A stretch of DNA of 64,000 bases, taken from NCBI GenBank assembly GCA_934467415.1, contig CAKSLQ010000007.1, positions 62,001 through 126,000 on the forward strand, read 5' to 3'. Below the pieces are notes generated by a model that saw nothing but the letters and a program-made list of their open reading frames with translations, was not told the DNA's origin and did no database searches. Below are positions 24,459-32,655 of this stretch, piece by piece. The first letter of the stretch is position 1. Every line of letters starts with the position of its first letter. Both the position numbers and the translations under genes were made by a program. Origin of the DNA: an uncultured Eubacteriales bacterium (lineage in GTDB: Bacteria; Bacillota; Clostridia; Oscillospirales; CAG-272).

Positions 24459-26573
24459 ATGAAAAAGATCACAAGAATTCTGCTCCTCGCGCTTGTGCTT
24501 GTGCTGGCGCTCATGCCTGCGGCAAGCGCAATCGAGCCGTACACCACGTATACCTACGGCAAGGACGGGTTCCCCCGCACCTCGCCGACGGTTTATACCC
24601 CGGTCATGAACGTTGATTCAAGTTACATCGGCCTTGAGACCGAGATCGACGACCCCCGCGACTTGTTTGTCGGCCCGGACGGATGTGTTTACATCGTCGA
24701 TGCCGCCAACAACCGCGTCGTTGTCACCGATGAGAACTACAAGCTGAAGTTCACCATCGACGCATTTATCAACGACCAGGGCGTGCCGGACGGCTTTACG
24801 AATCCCTCCGGTGTCTTCGCAAACGCCAAGGAGATCTACGTTTGTGATACCGATGCAAACCGCATCGTTGTCTTCGACATCGACGGCAACTTTGAGAAGA
24901 TTCTCGCAAAGCCTTCGAGCGCACTCTTCGGCGAGAACTCCATTTACAAGCCGGTTGCGGTCGCGGTGGACCAGTACGACCGAATCTATGTTATTTCTTC
25001 CACCACGTATCAGGGCGTTATCGTGCTGACGAGCGACGGCGAGTTCACCGGCTTCATCGGCGCGCAGAACGTCGTTTACAGCGCGTGGGACATCCTCTGG
25101 AGAAACTTCCAGACCGCGGAGCAGAGAAAGGCGACCGCCTCCTATATCCCGACCGAGTACAACAACATCACGGTCGATAAGGAGGGCTTCATCTATGTGA
25201 CCGCAACGGCAAACAGCTCCGCGCGGCAGGCGCAGCAGTATGCGCAGCTGAAGAACAAGTCGAGCAAGTACTCGCCTGTCCGCAAGCTGAACGCTGCCGG
25301 CAAGGAGGTCATGAACCGCCTCGGCTACTTTGCACCGTCGGGTGAAGTCAACGTCACCCGTTCCACCGTTTCGCGTCTGATCGACGTCGCGGTCGGCCCG
25401 GAGAACACCTGGTCGGTCATCGACGAGCGCCGGCAGAAGGTCTACACCTACGATCAGAACGGCCATCTGCTGTTCGCCTTCGGCGACAGCGGCGGACAGC
25501 TCGGCAACCTGTCGAGCATTGAAGCGGTCGCATATCAGGGCGACAAGATGCTGCTGCTCGACAAGAGCGACAACTTCTTCACCGTCTACAAGCGCACCGA
25601 GTACGGCGATATTCTGATTGCCGCGATCCGCAACGAAAACGAGCGGAAGTTTGACCAGGCGATCACCTACTGGCAGGAGATTCTGAAGCGCAATTCCAAC
25701 TTTGACCTTGCCTACATCGGCATCGGCCGTGCGCTCAGCAACTCCGGCGACTACAAGGAAGCGATGGAATACTTCGAGTCGGCTTACGACACGGCGAACT
25801 ACTCCGCCGCCTTCCAGGAGGTCCGCAAGCAGTGGATCGAGAAGTACTTCATCGTCCTGCCGATCGCGGTCATCGCCTTCGTCCTTCTGTGGGGACGCTT
25901 CTCCAAGTATTATAAGAAGAAGAACAAGGCTGCCGCACTTCGCATCGGCAAAAAGACCTATTGGGAAGAGCTGCTCTATGCATTCCATGTGATCTACCAT
26001 CCGTTTGACGGCTTCTGGGATCTGAAGCATGAGAAACGCGGCTCGGTCCGCGGCGCGATCACCATCCTCGGGCTGGTCATCCTTTCGTTCTACTACAACT
26101 CGATCGGCCGCGGCTATCTGCTCAACCCGACGGGCGAGTATTCCACCATCTTTGCACAGGCGGGCTCGGTCATTCTGCCGCTGGCACTGTGGGTCGTCTC
26201 CAACTGGTGTCTGACGACGCTGTTTGAAGGCGAGGGCACGTTCAAGGATGTCTTTGTGGCAACCTGCTATTCGCTCTTCCCGCTGGTGCTGACGCTGATC
26301 CCCGCAACGCTGCTTTCCAACGTTGTGACCTCGGCGGAGACCGGTATCATCTCGTTGCTCGTCGGCCTCGGCTATGTATGGACGGGACTGCTCATCTTCT
26401 TCGGCGCGATGACCACGCATGATTACACGCTCGGCAAGAACATCGTGATGACGGTGGCCACCATCGTCGGCATGGCGATCGTCATGTTCATCGGCATCTT
26501 GTTCACCAGCCTTGTCAGCAACATGGTTTCCTTTGTGACCAACATCATTGTTGAGTTGCAGTACAGAATGTAA
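24459..26573 (+). CDS. NHL-repeat/TPR/YIP1-domain membrane protein
   Basis: This 704-residue protein has a signal peptide (LALVLVLALMPAASA), then a beta-propeller of NHL-like repeats at about residues 50-390: DPRDLFVGPDGCVYIVDAAN, FANAKEIYVCDTDANRIVVF and similar. A TPR-like helical pair lies near 395-455 (RKFDQAITYWQEILKRN, GDYKEAMEYFESAY). A membrane helix at about 465-483 is followed by a cytoplasmic linker and a YIP1-like membrane domain with about five helices from 530 to the end. The propeller would face outside. Proteins of this type occur with DUF5696 proteins and sugar transporters in Clostridia, but their role is unknown; the propeller could sense or hold an oligosaccharide near the transporter. 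Confidence 0.8.
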   Translation: MKKITRILLLALVLVLALMPAASAIEPYTTYTYGKDGFPRTSPTVYTPVMNVDSSYIGLETEIDDPRDLFVGPDGCVYIVDAANNRVVVTDENYKLKFTIDAFINDQGVPDGFTNPSGVFANAKEIYVCDTDANRIVVFDIDGNFEKILAKPSSALFGENSIYKPVAVAVDQYDRIYVISSTTYQGVIVLTSDGEFTGFIGAQNVVYSAWDILWRNFQTAEQRKATASYIPTEYNNITVDKEGFIYVTATANSSARQAQQYAQLKNKSSKYSPVRKLNAAGKEVMNRLGYFAPSGEVNVTRSTVSRLIDVAVGPENTWSVIDERRQKVYTYDQNGHLLFAFGDSGGQLGNLSSIEAVAYQGDKMLLLDKSDNFFTVYKRTEYGDILIAAIRNENERKFDQAITYWQEILKRNSNFDLAYIGIGRALSNSGDYKEAMEYFESAYDTANYSAAFQEVRKQWIEKYFIVLPIAVIAFVLLWGRFSKYYKKKNKAAALRIGKKTYWEELLYAFHVIYHPFDGFWDLKHEKRGSVRGAITILGLVILSFYYNSIGRGYLLNPTGEYSTIFAQAGSVILPLALWVVSNWCLTTLFEGEGTFKDVFVATCYSLFPLVLTLIPATLLSNVVTSAETGIISLLVGLGYVWTGLLIFFGAMTTHDYTLGKNIVMTVATIVGMAIVMFIGILFTSLVSNMVSFVTNIIVELQYRM

Positions 26574-26591
26574 GTAAGGAGTGTTTGAAAA

Positions 26592-29500
26592 ATGAAAAAA
26601 GTATTATCCCTTGCATCGGCACTCCTGCTTGTCGCCATGCTGCTCACCTCGCTTTCGTTTGCGGCGGTTGCCGCCGACGAGGATTCGGATGCCGAGGAGA
26701 CCTTCCCGGATTATACGACTACGGTCTATGCCACCGAGGAGGCCAAGCTCGAGACCATGGAGAAGAAGCTGGACATGAACGGCTATGAGCTGTACATCCA
26801 GCCGCAGACCGCGGAGGTCGCGGTCCGCGACAAGAAATCCGGGCAGATCCTGTTCACCAACCCTTATGACGTTGCGTCCTCCAAGGGTACCGAAGCGACC
26901 AAGAACAAGCTGCTTTCGCAGATTCTGGTCAGCTATGTGGACAACGGCACGGCAAAGGAGTACTCCTCCTACGCCGATTCCGCAAAGCTCGGTCAGATCC
27001 TCGTCAAGGACATCAAAAACGGTGTCCGTGTCGAGTACACGATCGGCCGCGCCAATGCAAATTATCTTGTGCCGCGCATGATCTCCAAGGATCGTCTGGA
27101 GTCCGAGATCCTCGCGCACATCGACAGCAAGTTCTACTACAGTAAGATCATTTCGTTCTACGACCTCAAGGACCCGTTTGATGAAACGCTTCCGCAGTCG
27201 GTCAAGGACGAGATGCAGCGCGCATACCCGATCACCAAGACCATGGCGGTCTATGTGCTGTCCTCCGACATCGTCAACCGCGAGCTTGCGTTCATGGAGA
27301 ACATCATCAAGACCTATGCGCCCGACTATACCTATGAGGAGATGGAATACGACCATCAGATGACGCAGTACGAGTCGAAGACGCTCTCGACGCCCGTATT
27401 CCGTATGTCGCTGGAGTACACGCTCTCCGAGGACGGGCTGGTCGTTTCGCTTCCCGCAAACGGTATCCGCTTTGACGAGACGCTCTACAAACTGCAGAAC
27501 ATCACGCTTCTGCCGTACATGGGCGCAGGCACCTATACCAATGAGGGCTATACCTTCATTCCGGACGGCAGCGGCGCGCTGATGGACTATGCGGACTTCT
27601 CGGGCAGAAACACTTCGATCGCAGGCACGGTCTACGGCACCGACTTCGCATACCAGACGCTGGACGGCGCAGCCAACCAGGACGTCATGCGTATGCCGGT
27701 CTACGGTATCGTGGAGACGCGGCAGAAGATCAAGTATGTAGAAAACGAGAAGACCTACACCGAGACGGTGGAGACCACCGACCCCGAGACCGGCGAAGTC
27801 ACGACCGAAGAGGTCGAGCGGACGATCACGGTCGAGGAAGCGGTCAGGGTCAAGGAGAAGCGCGGCTTCCTCGCCATCATCGAGGAGGGCGACGCGCTCG
27901 CCCGCATCGCGGCAAAGCATGAGAACCAGCTGCACAACTACAATTCGGTGCAGCTCACGGTCAACCCGCGCCCGAAGGACTCCTATGTGCTGTCGGATTC
28001 GATCTCGGTCGGTTCGAGCAGCTCGATCGAAGTCGTTTCCGACCGCAAATATGTCGGCAGCTACAAGATCAAGTACATCATGCTGACGGATGACACCGCC
28101 GCCGAGGAAAACAACATCGAGGACTACTACGAGACGTCCTGGATGGGCATGGCGCGCGCATACCGCGATTACCTCATGAAGAACGGTACGCTCACCCGCC
28201 TCAGCGACGCGGATGTCAAGTCGGATATTCCGCTGTACATCGAGACCTTCGGCGTCACGCAGACGATCGAAAAGATTCTCTCCGTGCCGACCACCGTGGA
28301 CAAGTCGATGACCACCTTTGACGATGTCAAGACCATCTACGACGAGCTGGCGGCGGCTGGCATCACCAACATTGACTTCCGCCTCACCGGCTATTCAAAC
28401 GGCGGTATGTACGCCACCATTCCGTATAAGCTGAAATGGGAAAAGGCGGCGGGCGGCAAGAGCGACTACGAAAAGCTGCTGGCCTATGCGGCGGAGAAGG
28501 GCTTCGGCGTTTACCCCGATTTTGACTTCTCCTATGTACACAAGCATAAGTCGTTCGATGGGCTGAAACTGAGCCGTGACATCGTCAAGACGATCGACAA
28601 CCGCTATTCCAGCCTCCGTGAGTACGACGCATCGCTTCAGGAGTATGTGTCCTACTACACGTTGTGCGTATCGCCTTCTGTCTACAGCCAGTTCTACACG
28701 AAGTTCTCGAAGAACTACCTGAAGGACAATACGCAGACCATTTCCATCTCCACCATCGGCAATACGCTCAATTCCGACTTCGACAGCAAGGAGCCTTATA
28801 ACCGCAACGACGCCAAGAAGTTCACCGAAGAATTTCTTGCATCGGTCAAGGCGGACGTCGCAAGCGTCATGAGCGATAAGGGCAATGTTTACACCTGGCA
28901 GTACATCGACAAGATGCTGAATGTCTCGCTCCAGAGCAGCCGTTCGCTGTATGCATCCGCGTCGGTGCCGTTCATGGGCGTCGTTCTGCACGGCTCGGTT
29001 GAGTTTGCGGGCAGCGCGCTGAACATGGCGGGGGATGTGGACTATGATCTGCTCAAGGCGATCGAGAACGGCGCAGGCATCTACTTCATCCTTTCTTACG
29101 ATAATACCGAGCTGCTGAAGGAAGACTTCAAGCTCAGCAAGTATTATTCGGTTCGCTACGACATCTGGCGCGACGAGCTGGTGCAGCGTTACAATGAGCT
29201 CAACGAGCTGCTGCGCGACGTACAGACCTCGCTCATCACCGGCCACGAGTTCCTGATCGGCGAGCGCGTGCCCACCGACGCGGAACTTGCCGCGGACGCA
29301 GCCGCGGATGCCGAGGCCAAGCGCGAGGCGGACGAAAAGGCCGCCGAGGAAGCGCGCAAGGAAGCCATGAAGGAAATGCGCGCGGAATATGTTGCCGGCA
29401 ATATCGCGGCAGGGCAGGAGATCGAGTATACGGTCGAAGAGAAGCCCGCGCGCGAGACCGACGGATACAAGTACACGAAGTACACCTCGGACGACAACAG

Positions 29501-29627
29501 CATCGTGCTTGTCACTTACGAAAACGGCAAGCGGTTTATTCTCAACTACAACAACTTCGATATCACGACGGTTGTTGACGGCAAGACCTACACGGTCGGC
29601 AACTACGGTTACGCCGTGATTCAGTAA
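26592..29627 (+). CDS. DUF5696-like secreted protein, possible TIM-barrel glycosidase
   Basis: This 1011-residue protein has a signal peptide ending SFAAVAADE. Residues 50-300 look like a beta-rich N-terminal domain, followed by FIPDGSGALMDYADFSGR near residue 325. From about residue 540 to 870 the pattern of alternating strands and helices (TIYDELAAAGITNIDFRLTG, AEKGFGVYPDFDFSYVH) suggests a beta/alpha barrel, so a glycoside hydrolase role is plausible but unproved. An Ala/Glu/Lys-rich helix near 890-925 precedes a small C-terminal beta domain. It matches my recollection of the DUF5696 family, which occurs with YIP1 proteins and ABC permeases. It starts 18 bases after the YIP1 gene. Confidence 0.75.
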   Translation: MKKVLSLASALLLVAMLLTSLSFAAVAADEDSDAEETFPDYTTTVYATEEAKLETMEKKLDMNGYELYIQPQTAEVAVRDKKSGQILFTNPYDVASSKGTEATKNKLLSQILVSYVDNGTAKEYSSYADSAKLGQILVKDIKNGVRVEYTIGRANANYLVPRMISKDRLESEILAHIDSKFYYSKIISFYDLKDPFDETLPQSVKDEMQRAYPITKTMAVYVLSSDIVNRELAFMENIIKTYAPDYTYEEMEYDHQMTQYESKTLSTPVFRMSLEYTLSEDGLVVSLPANGIRFDETLYKLQNITLLPYMGAGTYTNEGYTFIPDGSGALMDYADFSGRNTSIAGTVYGTDFAYQTLDGAANQDVMRMPVYGIVETRQKIKYVENEKTYTETVETTDPETGEVTTEEVERTITVEEAVRVKEKRGFLAIIEEGDALARIAAKHENQLHNYNSVQLTVNPRPKDSYVLSDSISVGSSSSIEVVSDRKYVGSYKIKYIMLTDDTAAEENNIEDYYETSWMGMARAYRDYLMKNGTLTRLSDADVKSDIPLYIETFGVTQTIEKILSVPTTVDKSMTTFDDVKTIYDELAAAGITNIDFRLTGYSNGGMYATIPYKLKWEKAAGGKSDYEKLLAYAAEKGFGVYPDFDFSYVHKHKSFDGLKLSRDIVKTIDNRYSSLREYDASLQEYVSYYTLCVSPSVYSQFYTKFSKNYLKDNTQTISISTIGNTLNSDFDSKEPYNRNDAKKFTEEFLASVKADVASVMSDKGNVYTWQYIDKMLNVSLQSSRSLYASASVPFMGVVLHGSVEFAGSALNMAGDVDYDLLKAIENGAGIYFILSYDNTELLKEDFKLSKYYSVRYDIWRDELVQRYNELNELLRDVQTSLITGHEFLIGERVPTDAELAADAAADAEAKREADEKAAEEARKEAMKEMRAEYVAGNIAAGQEIEYTVEEKPARETDGYKYTKYTSDDNSIVLVTYENGKRFILNYNNFDITTVVDGKTYTVGNYGYAVIQ

Positions 29628-29639
29628 GGAGGAAGTCAG

Positions 29640-30614
29640 ATGAATACAACCAAAACAGCAAGCATCCCGGCTTCCCCGAAGAAGAAAACGCGCCGCCCCG
29701 CCTCGCTGGATAAGCGCAAGGCACATGCGGGCTGGTTCTTCGTCCTGCCGTTCGTCATCGGCTTCGTGCTGATTTATCTGCCGATCATCTTTGACTCCAT
29801 CAAGTTCAGCTTCAACGAAATCAATCCGGTCCGCACCGGCGGCTACACGCTGACCTATGTCGGCTTTGCGAACTATCAGAACGCGCTGTTTGAAAACGCC
29901 GACTACGTCAAGACGCTGGTCGCCGGCATCAAACAGCTGATCCTCGAGGTGCCGTCCATCGTCATCTTCTCGCTGTTCATCGCGGTCCTGCTCAACGACA
30001 AGATCGCGGGCAGAGCGGCGTTCCGCGCGATCCTGTTCGTCCCGGTCATCCTGTCAACGGGTCTTATCGAGTCGATCGATGCGCAGAACAGCCTCTCCGA
30101 GTTCATGGGATCTTCCGAGAGCATTGATATGGGTACCGGCGAGAGCACGGCGGCACAGCTTTCCCAGGCCATTGACCTGGAGGCGCTGTTTGCCAACATG
30201 AAGGTCGGTACCGAGCTCGTCGAGTATGTTGCAAGCGCGGTCGACAGCATTTCAAGCATCGTCAACCGCTCCGGCGTACAGATTCTGATCTTCCTGGCGG
30301 GCCTGCAATCCATTTCGCCTGCGATCTACGAGTCCTGCCGCATGGACGGCGCGACCGCATGGGAGACCTTCTGGAAGATCACCTTCCCGATGATCAGCCC
30401 GATGATCTTAGTCAACGCGGTCTATACCATCATCGACGCGTTCACTTCGGATTCCAACGCGGTCATGAAGCTGATCGACAGCGTCTACTCGCAGCCGAAC
30501 GGCAACGTCGTTTCGTCGGCAATGGCGTGGATGTACTTCCTCGTCGTCATCCTGATCCTGGCGGTCGTCGCCGCGGTCATGTCGGCGTTCGTGTTCTACC
30601 AGAGAAAAGACTGA
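29640..30614 (+). CDS. Sugar ABC transporter permease (pair 2) with enlarged outer loop
   Basis: This 324-residue permease has a basic N-terminus and six helices. The coupling loop is ESCRMDGATAWETFWKITF near residue 235. Between helices 3 and 4, about residues 140-215, an acidic, Ser-rich insertion (SLSEFMGSSESIDMGTGEST and beyond) replaces the short loop of normal MalF-type permeases. A similar loop may be a feature of permeases that travel with DUF5696. It starts 12 bases after the DUF5696 gene with AAGGAGG upstream. Confidence 0.88.
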   Translation: MNTTKTASIPASPKKKTRRPASLDKRKAHAGWFFVLPFVIGFVLIYLPIIFDSIKFSFNEINPVRTGGYTLTYVGFANYQNALFENADYVKTLVAGIKQLILEVPSIVIFSLFIAVLLNDKIAGRAAFRAILFVPVILSTGLIESIDAQNSLSEFMGSSESIDMGTGESTAAQLSQAIDLEALFANMKVGTELVEYVASAVDSISSIVNRSGVQILIFLAGLQSISPAIYESCRMDGATAWETFWKITFPMISPMILVNAVYTIIDAFTSDSNAVMKLIDSVYSQPNGNVVSSAMAWMYFLVVILILAVVAAVMSAFVFYQRKD

Positions 30615-30632
30615 GAAAGGAGGAGTTCCATC

Positions 30633-31679
30633 ATGAATGCACAACCCAGGGTTACAAAAGAAACCAAAAACAAGATCAGAGTCGATTTCGACCGGACTCC
30701 TCTGAAGGACCGACTGAAAGCGAAATTCGGCAACTGGGCGTTCTATGCGAACATCCTGGTTTACCTGTTCCGCTTCGTCATCCTGCTCGGCGTCTCCTAC
30801 ATCGTGCTCTACCCGTTCTTCACGAAGATCGCGGCCTCGTTTATGAGCCCGGATGACTTCATTGACGTCACGGTCATGCTGATCCCGAAGTACCCGACCT
30901 TCGATCAGTATAAGGCGATCTTCATCGAGAACAACTATGTTGCCGCGTTCTTCAACACGCTGTTCCTCTCCGCGTCGTCGGCGATCCTGCAAACCTTTGT
31001 CTCCTGCCTCGTCGGTTACGGTCTGGCAAAGTTCAAGTTCAAGGGCAACAGCCTCGTGATGGCCGCCGTCATTCTGACGATGGTCGTCCCGCACGGCACG
31101 GTCTACCTGTCCATGTTCATGCAGTTCCGCTACTTCGATCTGTTCGACTTGTTCGGCATTTTCGAGGGGCTCGGCTACAAGGGCATCATCCAGGCAGTCA
31201 CCGGCCATTCGATTCAGCTCACCCAGACCTTCTGGCCGCTGATCATCCTGTCCATCACGGGCCTTGCGTTCAAGAACGGCCTGTACATCTTCATGATGCG
31301 CCAGTTCTTCCGCGGCGTTCCCGATGAGCTGGAGGAAAGCGCGTACATCGACGGCTCGGGTACGTTCCGCACCTTCGTGCAGATCATCCTGCCGCTGTCG
31401 ATCCCGATGATGATCACCATTTTCCTGTTCGCGTTCTCGTGGCAGTGGACCGACGACTTCTACACCAACATGTTCATTTCGACGAACAAGATCCCCCTGA
31501 TGCCCGACATCGTCGGCATTCCGAAGTCGCTGGAGACCACCTATGCGGGTCAGGAGCTGTACTATTCGGCGATCAACAACACCTGCGGCCTGATGATCAT
31601 TCTGCCGCTGGTCGTGCTCTACCTCTTCTGCCAGAAGTTCTTGGTGCAGGGTATCGAGCGTTCCGGTATTGTCGGATAA
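30633..31679 (+). CDS. Carbohydrate ABC transporter permease (pair 2)
   Basis: This 348-residue MalG-type subunit has six helices and the coupling loop LEESAYIDGSGTFRTFVQII near residue 230. It is longer than most because of a 35-residue charged N-terminus and an extra loop near residues 160-200. It is the last gene of the cluster and is followed by a strong terminator at 31708. No ATPase gene is present in the cluster, so the ATP-hydrolysing subunit must come from elsewhere, as with shared MsmK-type ATPases. Confidence 0.9.
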   Translation: MNAQPRVTKETKNKIRVDFDRTPLKDRLKAKFGNWAFYANILVYLFRFVILLGVSYIVLYPFFTKIAASFMSPDDFIDVTVMLIPKYPTFDQYKAIFIENNYVAAFFNTLFLSASSAILQTFVSCLVGYGLAKFKFKGNSLVMAAVILTMVVPHGTVYLSMFMQFRYFDLFDLFGIFEGLGYKGIIQAVTGHSIQLTQTFWPLIILSITGLAFKNGLYIFMMRQFFRGVPDELEESAYIDGSGTFRTFVQIILPLSIPMMITIFLFAFSWQWTDDFYTNMFISTNKIPLMPDIVGIPKSLETTYAGQELYYSAINNTCGLMIILPLVVLYLFCQKFLVQGIERSGIVG

Positions 31680-31700
31680 TACAGGACTGTCATATTCGGC

Positions 31701-31801
31701 GCAGACCAAAAAGGCACTTGCGAAAGCAAGTGCCTTTTTTATGTCCGCTCGCCCGCTTGCCGTATGGAAATACGGCGGCGCGGACGAGCGAACATTCTGC
31801 A
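31701..31801 (+). repeat. Terminator-linked hairpin repeat, copy 1
   Basis: The sequence GCAGACCAAAAAGGCA is shared exactly with two copies at 36.4-36.7 kb. In each, a terminator hairpin is followed by a second hairpin containing CGCTTGCCGTATG and ATACGGC. Here the terminator arms are AAAAAGGCACTTGC and GCAAGTGCCTTTTTT (31708-31740). Confidence 0.75.
31708..31740 (+). terminator. Terminator of the carbohydrate cluster
   Basis: A perfect 14-bp stem with a GAAA loop ends in TTTTTT, 29 bases after the last permease gene. Confidence 0.92.
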
Positions 31802-31997
31802 TCCGAATCTGACAGTCCGGCAGCTTTGTGCGTGCCACCTTCGGCGCGCTATGTAAAAACCTACATCAAACCGGTAGGGGTCGGCGCCCACGACGACCCG
31901 TTTGCTTGCCGCACGAACCGCGGCGTCGATCATCGTGCCTTGTGTATCCAAATACGGCGGCGCGGGAACTCTCTGCGTGCCACCTTCGGCGCGGATC
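31802..31997. other. Intergenic mosaic of short repeats, no gene seen
   Basis: The 19-base sequence GCGTGCCACCTTCGGCGCG occurs at 31830 and again at 31975. AAATACGGCGGCGCGG occurs here and in the hairpin just upstream. Together with the two terminators that flank this stretch in opposite orientation, it looks like a collection of decayed repeats. Confidence 0.55.
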
Positions 31998-32029
31998 AAA
32001 AAGGCACTTGCTTTCGCAAGTGCCTTTTT
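31998..32029 (-). terminator. Terminator of the CBS protein gene
   Basis: AAAAAGGCACTTGC and GCAAGTGCCTTTTT with a TTTC loop form the reverse complement of the hairpin at 31708-31740. It lies directly after the CBS gene stop. Confidence 0.88.
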
Positions 32030-32030
32030 G

Positions 32031-32432
32031 CTATTGCTTTTGCTGGTCCATGAAATACTGGATGATATCCTTGCGTGTGATGATGCCCATAAATGAGCCG
32101 CGGTCATCCACGACCGGGACGAAGTTCTGGTCAATGGCTTTGGCAAGCAGCTCGTCCATGGTGGTGTTGACCGAGACCGGCGCGATGCGGCGGCTCACAA
32201 TCTCGTCGATATGTACATCCTCGGCGCGATGCAGGTCTGCGCTGCCGCTGTCGATGATCTTCCAGAGAAAGTCGCCCTGCCGCACGGTTCCGGCGTAGCT
32301 GCCCTCTTTGTCAACGACCGGGATCTCGGTGTAACCGCTTGCGCGCATCTTTTCGATGCCCTGCCGCAGGGAATTGCCAAGTGTCAGATAGGTGACGCTG
32401 CTTTTCGGGTGCAGAAAAAATAGAATGTTCAT
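32031..32432 (-). CDS. CBS-domain protein
   Basis: This 133-residue protein is two CBS domains in tandem, about residues 15-70 and 80-130. Each has the strand IPVVDKEGSYAGTVRQGDFL or VPVVDDRGSFMGIITRKDII. Paired CBS domains bind adenine nucleotides such as AMP, ATP or S-adenosylmethionine and act as energy sensors. There is no partner domain. The ATG at 32432 has GGAGGG upstream; earlier codons of the frame are not preceded by a site. Confidence 0.88.
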   Translation of the reverse strand: MNILFFLHPKSSVTYLTLGNSLRQGIEKMRASGYTEIPVVDKEGSYAGTVRQGDFLWKIIDSGSADLHRAEDVHIDEIVSRRIAPVSVNTTMDELLAKAIDQNFVPVVDDRGSFMGIITRKDIIQYFMDQQKQ

Positions 32433-32451
32433 GTCATGCCCTCCGCAAAGT

Positions 32452-32457
32452 ATTATA
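32452..32457 (-). promoter_or_regulatory. Extended -10 of the CBS gene
   Basis: TATAAT on the minus strand is preceded by ATGG, an extended -10; there is no clear -35. Confidence 0.5.
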
Positions 32458-32584
32458 CCATAATGCGCCGCGCTTTTGGGGAAATACACATACTTTTCAT
32501 AAACTTTTATACAAGCATCGCACAGCAGTCAACTTTTTTCACAAATCGGTTGAAATCTTTGGTATCGGAAATGCGGTTTTGTAC

Positions 32585-32613
32585 TTGCCAGCGCTTTTTC
32601 GGTGTGGTAGAAT
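32585..32613 (+). promoter_or_regulatory. Promoter of the six-hairpin glycosidase-like gene
   Basis: TTGCCA (32585-32590) and TAGAAT (32608-32613) have a 17-base spacer. The -10 region GTGGTAGAAT is identical to that of the cluster promoter at 19.38 kb. Confidence 0.65.
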
Positions 32614-32655
32614 AGGAGGCGTAGAAAAATAATTTTCGCACATTGAGGTAGATTC

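Noticed and set aside
19586..31679. Recently transferred island or prophage
   Set aside because: Base composition and promoter style match the rest of the window, and no integrase, tRNA junction or transposase is next to it.
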